Shown in pieces: positions 21,042 to 31,500 of a stretch of 64,000 nt of DNA. A model generated the notes under the pieces. It did no database searches. It was not told where the DNA came from and was given only the letters and a program-made list of their open reading frames with translations. How positions within the stretch are numbered: position 1 is the stretch's first letter; each line of letters opens with the position of its first letter. The translations under genes were made by a program, and so were the position numbers. Location of the stretch: assembly GCF_016238445.1 (NCBI RefSeq), contig NZ_JABANU010000009.1, positions 1-64,000 of the forward strand, read 5' to 3'. The stretch comes from Staphylococcus canis. GTDB lineage: Bacteria; Bacillota; Bacilli; Staphylococcales; Staphylococcaceae.

Positions 21042-21140
21042 ATGAAAGAAGACACCTTTCGTGTCCTCCCTTAAAAACTGCTTCAGTTGAAATACATGGA
21101 AGCTATGGATGAGGAAGATGCTTATTGTGTCTTCTTTCAT
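21042..21140 (+). promoter_or_regulatory. Long inverted repeat between tsf and pyrH, candidate attenuator
   Basis: ATGAAAGAAGACAC (21042-21055) is perfectly complementary to 21127-21140, with further CAAT/ATTG pairing outside. The left arm can instead form a local hairpin GACAC-CTTTC-GTGTC (21051-21065), and AACTG-CTT-CAGTT lies inside the loop. The right arm is followed by a T-rich stretch (TGTATTGTTTT). Alternative pairings of this sort are typical of attenuators; the signal it would sense is unknown. Confidence 0.5.
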
Positions 21141-21179
21141 TGTATTGTTTTACATAATATGAATAGAGAGGTTAATATA

Positions 21180-21902
21180 ATGACTGAAACTTCAAATTAT
21201 AAGCGAGTGGTCTTGAAACTTAGTGGGGAAGCGTTAGCAGGAGATAAAGGATTTGGAATTAATCCAATCATTATTAAAAGTATTGCACAACAAGTTGCTG
21301 AAGTTGCCAAAATGGATACAGAAATTGCTGTAATTGTTGGTGGCGGTAACATTTGGCGAGGTAAAACGGGTAGTGACTTAGGAATGGATCGAGGAACTGC
21401 TGACTACATGGGTATGTTAGCAACAGTTATGAATGCATTAGCATTACAAGACAGCCTTGAACAGTTAGATTGTGACACGCGTGTTTTAACATCTATCGAA
21501 ATGAAACAAGTTGCAGAACCGTATATTCGTCGTCGTGCTATCCGTCATTTAGAAAAGAAACGTGTTGTTATTTTTGCTGCAGGTATTGGTAATCCTTATT
21601 TCTCTACAGATACAACTGCAGCATTACGTGCGGCTGAAGTTGAAGCTGACGTGATATTAATGGGTAAAAATAATGTTGATGGTGTATATTCAGCTGATCC
21701 TAAAGTTGATCCAAATGCTAAAAAATATGATCGTCTCACATATATTGACTTACTCAAAGAAGGATTACAAGTTATGGACTCAACTGCCTCTTCTTTCTGT
21801 ATGGATAACAATATCCCACTTAAGGTATTCTCTATCCTAGAAGAGGGCAATATCAAACGTGCTGTACAAGGTGAAGATATAGGGACTATCATTACAAAAT
21901 AA
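21180..21902 (+). CDS. pyrH: Uridylate kinase (UMP kinase)
   Basis: Converts UMP to UDP; hexameric, of the amino-acid-kinase fold, unlike eukaryotic UMP kinases. The phosphate-binding [14 protein letters not shown] starts at residue 8 and [10 protein letters not shown] is near 54. The C-terminal [14 protein letters not shown] is conserved. The start ATG 21180 gives 240 residues, as in other staphylococci, and has AGAGAGGT upstream. The longer in-frame ATG at 21087 lies in the inverted repeat and adds 31 residues without homology. frr follows after 18 nt. Confidence 0.96.
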   Translation: MTETSNYKRVVLKLSGEALAGDKGFGINPIIIKSIAQQVAEVAKMDTEIAVIVGGGNIWRGKTGSDLGMDRGTADYMGMLATVMNALALQDSLEQLDCDTRVLTSIEMKQVAEPYIRRRAIRHLEKKRVVIFAAGIGNPYFSTDTTAALRAAEVEADVILMGKNNVDGVYSADPKVDPNAKKYDRLTYIDLLKEGLQVMDSTASSFCMDNNIPLKVFSILEEGNIKRAVQGEDIGTIITK

Positions 21903-21920
21903 CTTAGAGGTGACTAAAAT

Positions 21921-22475
21921 ATGAATGAAATCGTTCAAGATGCTAAATCACGTATGAAAAAATCGATTGAAAGCTTATCTCGTGAGCTTGCACAAATTAA
22001 TGCAGGACGTGCGAATTCTAACTTATTAGCAGGTGTTGAAGTGGATTACTATGGCGCGCCTACGCCTGTACAACAACTTGCAAGTATCAATGTTCCAGAA
22101 GCACGTTTACTCGTTGTTTCTCCATATGATAAAACGTCATTAGCAGACATTGAAAAAGCAATTTTAGCGGCGAACTTAGGCGTAACACCTTCTAGTGATG
22201 GAGAAGTAATTCGTATTAATGTACCAGCATTAACAGAAGAGCGTCGTAAAGAAATTGTGAAACAAGTTAAAAAAGAAGGCGAAGCGGCAAAAGTATCTGT
22301 ACGTAACATTCGTCGTGATGCGAATGATTCTCTTAAAAAACAAGAGAAGAATGGTGAGATTTCAGAAGACGAATTACGTTCAAATTCTGATGACGTCCAA
22401 AAAGTAACTGATGATGCAATTAAAGAAATCGATCAATTAGTTTCAGAAAAAGAAAACGACGTAATGTCTGTATAA
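21921..22475 (+). CDS. frr: Ribosome recycling factor
   Basis: Splits post-termination ribosomes together with EF-G. 184 residues with the family pattern [20 protein letters not shown] (about 30-49), [16 protein letters not shown] and [10 protein letters not shown]. Long helices form the three-helix bundle. AGAGGTGAC precedes the ATG. Last gene before a clear terminator at 22485-22522. Confidence 0.97.
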   Translation: MNEIVQDAKSRMKKSIESLSRELAQINAGRANSNLLAGVEVDYYGAPTPVQQLASINVPEARLLVVSPYDKTSLADIEKAILAANLGVTPSSDGEVIRINVPALTEERRKEIVKQVKKEGEAAKVSVRNIRRDANDSLKKQEKNGEISEDELRSNSDDVQKVTDDAIKEIDQLVSEKENDVMSV

Positions 22476-22484
22476 GTATCTGAT

Positions 22485-22522
22485 AAAAAACTGTACCGAA
22501 TACGACTTTGGTACAGTTTTTT
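22485..22522 (+). terminator. Terminator after frr
   Basis: AAAAAACTGTACC (22485-22497) pairs perfectly with 22510-22522, which ends in six T. 12-nt loop. Confidence 0.9.
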
Positions 22523-22531
22523 ATTTGCTTA

Positions 22532-22560
22532 TTCAATGGGGTACCTGAATATGATAAAAT
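22532..22560 (+). promoter_or_regulatory. Promoter of the uppS operon
   Basis: Extended -10 TGATAAAAT (TAAAAT at 22555-22560) with a weak -35 TTCAAT (22532-22537) at 17-nt spacing, about 65 nt before uppS and directly after the frr terminator. Confidence 0.5.
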
Positions 22561-22624
22561 GGTAGATAATTGTATTCTAAAAAGATTATAATACTTGGGA
22601 GACGAATAGCTCGGAGGAACACGT

Positions 22625-23386
22625 ATGTTTAAGAGATTTAAGAAAAAAGTAAACAAACCAAATGAAAAAGAAACATTAAACTTACATAATATACCTGAAC
22701 ATATCGCAATTATAATGGACGGAAATGGTAGATGGGCTAAACAACGTAAGATGCCTAGAATTAAGGGGCATTATGAAGGCATGCAAACGATAAAAAAAGT
22801 GACGCGTGCAGCTCATCAATTAAACGTTAAATACTTAACACTATATGCGTTTTCTACTGAAAATTGGTCGAGACCCAATGAAGAAGTTAATTATATCATG
22901 GGTCTACCTGTGAACTTTCTAAATTCTTTTCTACCTGAGCTTATTGAGAAAAATGTAAGAGTAGAAACAATTGGATTTACAGATCAATTACCAGAAAAAA
23001 CGATACAAGCGATTGAAACAGCAAAATCTCAAACGGCACAAAACGATGGTTTAACATTGATATTTGCGATAAATTATGGTGGACGTGCTGAAATTATAAA
23101 TAGTGTTCGTCATTTGATTCAAGATGCGCGTGAAAACGCTGATTTTTCGATAGATACAATTGATGAATCACTATTTGAGTCCTATTTAATGACAGCCAAC
23201 TATCCTGATCCAGAGTTGTTGATACGAACGTCTGGAGAGCAACGTCTCAGCAACTTTTTAATCTGGCAACTTTCTTATAGTGAATTTATATTTTATAAAA
23301 AACTATGGCCTGACTTTGAGGAGACAGATTTAATAGAGTGCATAAAAACATATCAATTACGCCAAAGACGATTTGGGGGATTGTAG
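22625..23386 (+). CDS. uppS: Undecaprenyl diphosphate synthase (cis-prenyltransferase)
   Basis: Adds eight isoprene units to farnesyl diphosphate to make the lipid carrier for peptidoglycan and teichoic acid synthesis. HIAIIMDGNGRWAKQRKMPR (about 25-44) holds the catalytic Asp; YAFSTENWSRP and the C-terminal DPELLIRTSGEQRLSNFLIWQLSYSE are signatures. 253 residues. ATG start with CGGAGGA upstream. The operon also holds dxr, so the building-block pathway and its end-product enzyme are co-transcribed. Confidence 0.96.
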   Translation: MFKRFKKKVNKPNEKETLNLHNIPEHIAIIMDGNGRWAKQRKMPRIKGHYEGMQTIKKVTRAAHQLNVKYLTLYAFSTENWSRPNEEVNYIMGLPVNFLNSFLPELIEKNVRVETIGFTDQLPEKTIQAIETAKSQTAQNDGLTLIFAINYGGRAEIINSVRHLIQDARENADFSIDTIDESLFESYLMTANYPDPELLIRTSGEQRLSNFLIWQLSYSEFIFYKKLWPDFEETDLIECIKTYQLRQRRFGGL

Positions 23387-23399
23387 ATAGGAGCGCGTT

Positions 23400-24182
23400 A
23401 TGAAGGTAAGAACGATTACTACAATTGTAGCTTTAGTTATATTTTTACCCATACTCCTTATAGGAGGTTCAATATGGATGTATTTTACATTTCTTTTAGC
23501 GTTGATAGCACTAAAAGAATTACTTAATATGAATCGTATTCGAATAATTTCCATACCAGGATTGATTAGTGCATTGGCTTTAATTGTCGTCATGTTGCCA
23601 CAAGATATGGGACATTGGGTGTCATTATTACAACAAAGATATCTTATAGCAATGAGTTTCATTATTTTAAGTTATACCGTTATGTCAAAGAATAGATTTA
23701 GCTTCATGGATTCGGCATTTTGTTTAATGTCTGTAGCATATGTTGGCATAGGGTTTATGTATTTTTATGAAACACGTGAAGCTGGCTTGGAATATATTTT
23801 ATTTGGGTTACTCATAGTATGGTTAACAGATACAGGCGCATACATATTTGGTCGATCATTCGGAAAGCGAAAACTATGGCCTGTGATAAGCCCAAATAAA
23901 ACAATTGAAGGGTTTGTGGGGGGAATGATTTGTAGTTTAATCGTTCCACTCGTATTCATGATATTTGCACCCCTACAAATTAATATTATATGGTTATTAA
24001 TCATGACGTTAGTATTAAGTACGTTTGGTCAATTAGGAGATTTAGTGGAATCTGGATTCAAACGTCACTTTGGTGTCAAAGACTCTGGTAGATTATTACC
24101 TGGGCACGGTGGTATTTTAGATCGTTTTGATAGTTTTATGTTTGTACTACCATTACTTAATATTTTCTTAATCCAAATGTAA
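23400..24182 (+). CDS. cdsA: Phosphatidate cytidylyltransferase
   Basis: Makes CDP-diacylglycerol from phosphatidate and CTP, precursor of phosphatidylglycerol and cardiolipin. 260 residues with about seven membrane helices. The C-terminal family signature is present in pieces: [18 protein letters not shown] then [14 protein letters not shown] (about 215-245). Start ATG 23400 lies 13 nt after uppS with a GATAGGAGCG site. Supplies PgsA, encoded 28 kb downstream. Confidence 0.95.
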   Translation: MKVRTITTIVALVIFLPILLIGGSIWMYFTFLLALIALKELLNMNRIRIISIPGLISALALIVVMLPQDMGHWVSLLQQRYLIAMSFIILSYTVMSKNRFSFMDSAFCLMSVAYVGIGFMYFYETREAGLEYILFGLLIVWLTDTGAYIFGRSFGKRKLWPVISPNKTIEGFVGGMICSLIVPLVFMIFAPLQINIIWLLIMTLVLSTFGQLGDLVESGFKRHFGVKDSGRLLPGHGGILDRFDSFMFVLPLLNIFLIQM

Positions 24183-24197
24183 AGTGAAGTGAAAAAT

Positions 24198-25337
24198 ATG
24201 AAAAAAAACATTGTCATTTTAGGTGCATCTGGTTCTATAGGAAAACAAGCTATTGATGTAATCGAACAACATCCAGACCAATTCAAGTTAGTTGGTTTTT
24301 CAGTTGGTAAGAATATAGATTATGCAAAACAGATTATTGAGACATTTCATCCAACAATGGTATCTGTTCAAAACGAATCAGATATTGAAGCGCTAAAACA
24401 CTATAATATAGAAGTTGTACATGGCATTGAAGGGTTGAAGCGGGTAGCGACCTTATCTGATAGTCATATTGTGTTGAATGCTTTATTAGGAAGTGTGGGA
24501 CTTGAACCTACTTTAAAAGCGATCGAGAGTGGTAAAGATATCGCACTAGCAAACAAAGAAACACTTGTTGTTGCTGGTGAGCTTGTCATGGCGCATGCTA
24601 AACAATATGACGTCAATATTTTGCCTGTCGACTCTGAACATGCTGCTATCTTCCAATGCTTAAATGGTGAAGATGTTAAGCAAGTGAAGAAGGTAGTTAT
24701 TACAGCAAGTGGTGGGTCTTTCCGTGACTTATCTCGTGCAGACTTAGAGGATGTAACTGTAGAAGACGCGTTAAATCATCCTAATTGGTCTATGGGTAAT
24801 AAAATAACAATTGATTCTGCCACAATGATGAATAAAGGATTTGAAGTGATTGAAGCAAAATGGTTATTCGATTTAGAACTTGAGCAAATTGAAACGATTT
24901 TGCATAAGGAGAGCATTATTCATTCAATGGTGGAATTTGAAGATACAAGTGTTATGGCTCAATTAGGCACACCAGATATGAGAATGCCAATTCAATATGC
25001 GTTTACATATCCCAAACGACTTAGTCATGATGCACCATCATTAAATCTTGCAGAAGTGGCTCAACTCAACTTTAAAAAAATGGATTTAGAGCGTTATAAA
25101 TGTTTGAAATATGCTTATGAGGCGATTCGAATTGGTGGTAGTATGCCTGTTGTACTTAATGCTGTCAATGAAGTTGCCGTTGCGAAGTTTCTTAATAAAG
25201 AAATACGATTTTTAGATATAGAACGTATGATTGAAAAGGAAATGGAAGCTCATACAGTTATCGAACATCCAACTTTAGAACAAATTTTAGAATTAGATGA
25301 ATACTATAAAACTAAAGATTATGAGGTGGGCGCCTAG
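24198..25337 (+). CDS. dxr: 1-deoxy-D-xylulose 5-phosphate reductoisomerase (MEP pathway)
   Basis: Second enzyme of the non-mevalonate route to isopentenyl diphosphate, NADPH and divalent metal dependent, the target of fosmidomycin. Seen: NADPH-binding [16 protein letters not shown] at the N-terminus, [11 protein letters not shown], metal site [21 protein letters not shown], the flexible-loop [23 protein letters not shown], and the C-terminal [14 protein letters not shown]. 379 residues from ATG 24198; a GTG at 24189 adds three residues. No strong ribosome binding site (AAGTGAAGTG), so it may depend on translation from cdsA. S. aureus and S. epidermidis use the mevalonate pathway and lack dxr, so this gene is a lineage marker. 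All catalytic motifs are intact. Confidence 0.96.
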   Translation: MKKNIVILGASGSIGKQAIDVIEQHPDQFKLVGFSVGKNIDYAKQIIETFHPTMVSVQNESDIEALKHYNIEVVHGIEGLKRVATLSDSHIVLNALLGSVGLEPTLKAIESGKDIALANKETLVVAGELVMAHAKQYDVNILPVDSEHAAIFQCLNGEDVKQVKKVVITASGGSFRDLSRADLEDVTVEDALNHPNWSMGNKITIDSATMMNKGFEVIEAKWLFDLELEQIETILHKESIIHSMVEFEDTSVMAQLGTPDMRMPIQYAFTYPKRLSHDAPSLNLAEVAQLNFKKMDLERYKCLKYAYEAIRIGGSMPVVLNAVNEVAVAKFLNKEIRFLDIERMIEKEMEAHTVIEHPTLEQILELDEYYKTKDYEVGA

Positions 25338-26618
25338 ATGTTTGTAACAATCATTGCCTTTATTATTGTTTTTGGTGTACTTGTTTCTGTACATGAGTAT
25401 GGTCATATGTATTTTGCTAAACGAGCAGGTATTATGTGTCCTGAATTTGCAATCGGTATGGGACCTAAAATTTTAAGTTTTCGCAAAGACGAAACACTTT
25501 ATACTATTCGACTATTGCCAATAGGTGGCTATGTTCGAATGGCAGGAGATGGATTGGAAGACGATCCTGTTCAACCTGGCATGCATGTGAGAATAAAATT
25601 AAATGAATCAAACGAAGTCACACATATCATTTTAGATGATCAACACAAGTTTCAACAAATTGAAGCATTAGAAGTTAAAAAAATAGATTTGAAAGATGAA
25701 TTATTTATAGAAGGTATTACATCATATGACGATGAACGTCATCGCTTTTCTATTGCACGCAAAGCATTTTTTGTACAAAACGGAAGTCTTATTCAGATTG
25801 CTCCAAGAGATAGACAATTTACGTATAAGAAGCCGTATCAAAAGTTTCTTACACTTTTTGCTGGACCGTTGTTTAACTTTTTACTTGCTTTAGTGTTGTT
25901 AATTGGTTTGGCGTATTATCAAGGGGCTCCTACAACTACAGTAGATAAAGTCATGCCTCAGTCTCCAGCAGAGAAAATTGGGTTACAAAAAGGGGATACA
26001 CTTAAAGAAATTAACGGGAAAGCTATTCATCACTTTAGAGATGTAGAAGGCGCACTTAGCGCTACTAAAAATAGTCAAGCTACAGTTAAGTTTGAAAGAG
26101 ATCATCACATCGTAGAGAAAACATTTTCGCCCAAAAAATTAGAACTCCAATACTCTAAAAATAAAAAAGAAGTAAAGTATCAACTTGGCTTTCTGCCTAC
26201 AAGAGAACGTACTTTGATTGAACCATTAATTTACGGTTTTCAAGAAACGTTAAGATTTGGGAAAGTGATTTTTATAGCTGTAGGTGCGATGCTAGCAAGT
26301 ATTTTTACAGGTGATTTTAGCTTCGATATGCTTAATGGTCCAGTCGGAATTTATAAAAATGTAGATACTGTTGTTAAAACTGGTATTATCAATTTGATTA
26401 GTTGGACTGCTATGTTGAGTGTTAACCTTGGTATCATGAATCTATTACCAATTCCTGCGCTTGATGGAGGCAGAATATTATTTGTGATTTATGAAGCTAT
26501 TTTTAGAAAACCTGCGAATAAAAAAGCTGAGACTGCAATTATTGCAGCGGGTGCAATTTTTGTTTTAATTATTATGATACTTGTCACATGGAATGATATA
26601 CAACGCTATTTCTTGTAG
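25338..26618 (+). CDS. rseP: RIP metalloprotease RseP (site-2 protease family)
   Basis: Intramembrane zinc metalloprotease (M50B) that cuts transmembrane anti-sigma factors or signal-peptide remnants. The HExxH motif is in [12 protein letters not shown] (residues 17-28), and the second metal motif is [13 protein letters not shown] near the C-terminus. A PDZ domain (about 195-275) lies between transmembrane helices. 426 residues. The ATG starts directly after the dxr stop (TAGATG), with GAGGTGG inside the end of dxr, so it is translationally coupled. Confidence 0.94.
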   Translation: MFVTIIAFIIVFGVLVSVHEYGHMYFAKRAGIMCPEFAIGMGPKILSFRKDETLYTIRLLPIGGYVRMAGDGLEDDPVQPGMHVRIKLNESNEVTHIILDDQHKFQQIEALEVKKIDLKDELFIEGITSYDDERHRFSIARKAFFVQNGSLIQIAPRDRQFTYKKPYQKFLTLFAGPLFNFLLALVLLIGLAYYQGAPTTTVDKVMPQSPAEKIGLQKGDTLKEINGKAIHHFRDVEGALSATKNSQATVKFERDHHIVEKTFSPKKLELQYSKNKKEVKYQLGFLPTRERTLIEPLIYGFQETLRFGKVIFIAVGAMLASIFTGDFSFDMLNGPVGIYKNVDTVVKTGIINLISWTAMLSVNLGIMNLLPIPALDGGRILFVIYEAIFRKPANKKAETAIIAAGAIFVLIIMILVTWNDIQRYFL

Positions 26619-26638
26619 CATGAAGGAGGAACAATAGA

Positions 26639-28336
26639 ATGAAACAATCAAAAGTATTTATACCTACATTAAGAGAAGTACCAGCAGAAGCAGAAGCTTT
26701 GAGTCATCAATTATTACTCAAAGCTGGGCTAATCCAACAAAATGCTGCAGGGGTATATAGTTACTTACCGCTTGCAACGCGCGTCATTCAAAAAATTTCA
26801 GAAATTATTAGAGAAGAAATGGAACGTATTGAGGCTGTTGAAGTGATTATGCCTGTATTACAACATGCTGAACTTTGGAAAGAATCTGGACGTTGGGAGG
26901 CGTACGGTCCAGAGTTAATGCGTTTAAAAGACCGTCATCAAAGAGAATTTGCATTAGGACCTACACATGAAGAAGTTGTCACAGCACTCATTCGTAATGA
27001 ATTACGTTCGTACAAACAATTACCACTAACATTATTCCAAATACAAACAAAATTCCGTGATGAAAAACGACCACGTTTTGGGTTACTACGTGGACGTGAA
27101 TTCATCATGAAAGATGCGTATTCATTCCATATAGACGAAGACTCGCTCATGAAAACATACAACGATATGTATAACGCATATTATCGAATTTTTAACCGTG
27201 TAGGATTAAATGTTCGTGCGGTTATGGCAGATTCAGGTGCTATTGGAGGTAACCATACACATGAATTCCATGCATTAAGTGCTATAGGAGAAGACACGAT
27301 TGTGTATAGTGACAATAGCGATTATGCTGCTAACATTGAAAAAGCAGAGGTAATTTATACACCATCTGAACGAACGCGAGAAACAGAAAACTCTTTAGAA
27401 AAAGTTGAAACACCTAATGTTAAAACGGTTCAAGACTTAGCTGAATTTTTAAATGTTTCGCCAAGTCAAATTGTTAAAACGATGATTTTTAAAGTACAGG
27501 GTGAGTATGTCATGATCTTAGTGCGTGGTGATCATGAAGTGAATGAAGTTAAAGTAAAAAGTGTCTTTGAAACTGATGATGTTGTGATGGCAACAGATGA
27601 AGATATTCAAAACTTACTCGGGGCAAAACCAGGTTCATTAGGACCAATTACAGACAAAGATATTAAAGTTTATGCTGATGCATTTATACAAGATATTGAT
27701 AATTTTGTAGTTGGTGCAAATGAAGATGACTATCATTATATTAATGCTAATTTAGAACGCGATTTTTCTGTTGAATGTTTCCATGATTTTAGATTTATTT
27801 TAGAAGGTGAACCATTATCAGATGGCTCAGGTGAAGCTAAATTTGCAGAAGGTATTGAAGTTGGCCAAGTATTCGTACTCGGACAAAAATATGCTGAACC
27901 TATGAAAGCAACCATATTAAATGACCAAGGTCGTGAGCAGACGTTAACAATGGGTTGCTATGGTATTGGTGTGTCGAGAACATTAAGTGCAATTATCGAA
28001 CAAAACCATGATGATCAAGGCATTATTTGGCCAAAATCTGTGGCACCATACGATATTCATTTAATTACAATCAACCCTAAAAAAGATGATCAACGTGAAT
28101 TAGGCGATGAATTATATCAAACGTTACAAAAAGAATATGATGTTTTATATGATGATCGCAAAGAACGTGCAGGTGTTAAATTTAATGATGCTGATTTAAT
28201 AGGTATTCCTGTTCGAGTTGTTGTTGGTAAAAATGCTGGAGATGGTATTATTGAAGTGAAACGTCGTGATACGGGTGAAAGTAATGATGTTCACATTAAT
28301 GAGCTCGCAGATTACATTCAACAACTTAATGATTAA
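26639..28336 (+). CDS. proS: Prolyl-tRNA synthetase (bacterial type)
   Basis: Class II synthetase charging tRNA-Pro. Motif 2 region [21 protein letters not shown] (about 142-162). The inserted editing domain (about 225-385, INS) that clears Ala-tRNA-Pro is present, and motif 3 is [17 protein letters not shown]. 565 residues, normal for Staphylococcus. TGAAGGAGG precedes the ATG. There are only 20 nt to rseP, so there is no room for a T-box. Last gene of the uppS operon. Confidence 0.97.
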   Translation: MKQSKVFIPTLREVPAEAEALSHQLLLKAGLIQQNAAGVYSYLPLATRVIQKISEIIREEMERIEAVEVIMPVLQHAELWKESGRWEAYGPELMRLKDRHQREFALGPTHEEVVTALIRNELRSYKQLPLTLFQIQTKFRDEKRPRFGLLRGREFIMKDAYSFHIDEDSLMKTYNDMYNAYYRIFNRVGLNVRAVMADSGAIGGNHTHEFHALSAIGEDTIVYSDNSDYAANIEKAEVIYTPSERTRETENSLEKVETPNVKTVQDLAEFLNVSPSQIVKTMIFKVQGEYVMILVRGDHEVNEVKVKSVFETDDVVMATDEDIQNLLGAKPGSLGPITDKDIKVYADAFIQDIDNFVVGANEDDYHYINANLERDFSVECFHDFRFILEGEPLSDGSGEAKFAEGIEVGQVFVLGQKYAEPMKATILNDQGREQTLTMGCYGIGVSRTLSAIIEQNHDDQGIIWPKSVAPYDIHLITINPKKDDQRELGDELYQTLQKEYDVLYDDRKERAGVKFNDADLIGIPVRVVVGKNAGDGIIEVKRRDTGESNDVHINELADYIQQLND

Positions 28337-28411
28337 AATTAAATATTTAAATAATGCATTCAATTGTGTTATCATTTAACGATAATACGATAACGTAATT
28401 GATTCATTTTT

Positions 28412-28467
28412 AAAGAGGTGGCTGATTTAATGGTGAGGTTGTGATAAAATCAGTCACTTCTCTTTAT
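28412..28467 (+). terminator. Terminator of the uppS-proS operon
   Basis: AAAGAGGTGGCTGATTT (28412-28428) pairs, with a few wobbles and mismatches, with 28446-28465 (AAAATCAGTCACTTCTCTTT). The T-rich tail is short, but the stem is long. It lies between proS and polC. Confidence 0.7.
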
Positions 28468-28541
28468 GTATGCATCGTGCTAGATTAAATTTATCAAAAG
28501 GCATACAATAAATGGTGGAAAAATTGAAGGTGGTTTTAAAT

Positions 28542-31500
28542 GTGGCATTACAAAATCAAGAGAAGTTTAAAATTTTACTGAAGCAATTAAAACTAACAGA
28601 TCACTTTGATCGCGATATTGTAGAACAAGGTGAGCTTACACGTATTGACGTATCTGAAAAGTTAAGAGAGTGGACGTTTTATATTACACTCCCACATTTT
28701 CTGAATTATGAAGACTACGCTATTTTTACGCATGCCATGCAAGAGTCTTTTAGCCACATCGCAAAGGTGGACTGTTTTTTTAATATACAAGATGTATCCA
28801 ACCAAGACGAGTATATTTTGAAATATTTTAATGAGTGTATCGAACAGACGCAATTATCTCCAAAGGTTAAAGGACAACTCAAACAAAAGAAACTGATAAT
28901 TTCTGGATCTGTAGTAAAAATACTTGTACAAAACGATGTAGAACGTGATCATTTTGATAAGGCTTGTAATGGAAGTCTTGTGAAAGCGATGAAGCGTTCG
29001 GGATTTGATATTAATCGTGTTGTATTTGAAACAGATGATTCAAGTCATGATAATGACTTGGCCTCTCTTGAAGCACACATACAACAAGAAGATCAACAAA
29101 GTGCGAAAGAGGCAAGTGAAAAAATTGAAAAAATGAAAGTACAACGCGCCAAACAAGAGACACAAAATGAATCAAGTGTAGATAAATGTCAAATTGGTAA
29201 ACCAATCCATGCTGAACAAGTGAGACCTATAGAGTCTATTATTGAAGAAGAATTTAAAGTTGCTATCGAGGGTGTAATTTTTGATATCAACTTAAAAGAA
29301 CTGAAAAGTGGAAGACATATTGTAGAGCTTAAAGTAACTGACTACACGGATTCGTTAGTATTAAAAATGTTTACGCGTAAAAACAAAGATGATTTAGAGC
29401 ATTTTAAAGCATTATCTGAAGGTCAATGGGTAAGAGCGCAAGGACGGATCGAAGAAGATACATTTATACGTGACTTAGTAATGATGATGACGGATATTGA
29501 GGAAATTAAACGCTCACCTAAACAAGATAAAGCAGATGAGAAAAGAGTCGAATTTCATTTACACACGTCTATGAGTCAGATGGATGGTGTGTCGCATATT
29601 AGTGAATATGTTGCTCAAGCAAAAAAATGGGGTCATGAAGCCATTGCAGTGACTGATCATAATGGTGTGCAAGCCTATCCAGATGCACATGTAGCAGCTG
29701 AAAAGCATGGCATTAAGATGATTTACGGCATGGAAGGTATGCTCGTTGATGATGGCGTTCCGATTGCTTATAAACCTACAGATGTCGATTTGAAATCAGC
29801 GACTTATGTTGTATTTGACGTAGAAACAACAGGTTTATCCAACCAATATGATAAAATCATTGAACTTGCTGCAGTTAAAGTTAAAGATGGCGAAATTATT
29901 GATAAGTTCGAACGTTTTAGTAATCCACATGAGAAATTAACAGAAACAATTAAAAATTTGACGCATATTAATGATGATATGTTAAAAAATGCACCAGAAA
30001 TTGAACAAGTATTGACTGAGTTCAAAGAGTGGGTCGGAGATGCTATTTTTGTAGCGCATAACGCATCATTCGATATGGGGTTTATTGACACTGGATATGA
30101 AAGACTCGGTTTTGGTCCTTCCCATAATGGTGTAATAGATACATTAGAGTTATCTCGTACAATCAATACAAGTTACGGAAAGCATGGTTTGAACTTTTTA
30201 GCTAAAAAGTACGGTGTAGAATTAACACAACATCACCGCGCTATTTATGATACAGAAGCAACTGCATACATTTTTATAAAAATGCTTGCACAACTCAAAG
30301 AACTAGGAGTGCACAATCATTTAGATATCAATCAAAAGTTGTCGAATGAAGATGCATATAAAAGAGCAAGGCCACAACATGTAACACTTATCGTTCAAAA
30401 TCAAACAGGTTTAAAAAATCTATTCAAAATTGTGAGTGAGTCACTCGTCACATATTATTATCGAACACCAAGAATTCCAAGGTCTTTATTAGATGAACAT
30501 CGAGAAGGTATTTTAGTTGGAACAGCATGTGATGAAGGTGAAGTATTTACTGCTGTTATGCAACGTGACCAGTCAGAAGTTGAGCGTATCGCCAAGTATT
30601 ACGACTATATTGAAGTCCAACCGCCAGAGTTGTATCAAGATTTGTTAGATCGTGAATTGATTCGCGATAACCAAACACTTGTTGAAATTTATGAACGTAT
30701 TTTAGATGTGGGTAAAAGTAATCAAATTCCAGTTATAGCAACAGGAAATGTGCACTACATGCATGAACATGATGCTATAGCTAGACGTATATTAATTGCT
30801 TCTCAACCAGGCAACCCTCTAAACCGTACAACTTTACCAGAGGCACACTTTAGAACAACGGATGAAATGTTAGATGCATTTCACTTCTTAGGCGAAGCAC
30901 GTGCTAAAGAGATTGTGGTTGATAACACCAGAGCACTTGCTGAGCGTATTGAAAAAGTGGTACCGATCAAAGATAAATTGTATACACCGAATATGGATGG
31001 GGCGAATGAAGAAATTCGTGAACTGAGTTATAATAATGCCAAAAAATTATATGGTGAATCATTACCTCAAATTGTAATCGATCGTTTAGAAAAAGAATTA
31101 GAGAGTATTATTGGTAATGGTTTTGCGGTTATTTATTTGATTTCTCAGCGACTTGTTAAAAAATCATTAGAAGACGGCTATCTTGTAGGGTCACGTGGTT
31201 CAGTAGGATCAAGTTTTGTCGCAACTATGACAGAAATCACTGAAGTTAATCCGCTTCCACCACATTATATATGCCCAAAATGTAAAAAAAGCGAATTTTT
31301 CAATGATGGATCAGTAGGTTCAGGATTTGATTTACCTGATAAAACATGTGAGTGTGGCACTGAAATGATCAAAGAAGGCCAAGATATTCCATTTGAAACA
31401 TTTTTAGGGTTTAAAGGAGATAAAGTTCCAGATATTGACTTGAACTTTAGTGGTGAATATCAACCTCATGCACATAATTATACAAAAGTGCTATTTGGTG

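Noticed and set aside
24189-24197. GTG at 24189 as the start of dxr
   Set aside because: It overlaps the only purine-rich stretch that could act as ribosome binding site, and Dxr proteins begin at the equivalent of MKKNIVILG.
26619-26638. T-box riboswitch before proS
   Set aside because: Only 20 nt separate rseP and proS; there is no room and no T-box sequence.
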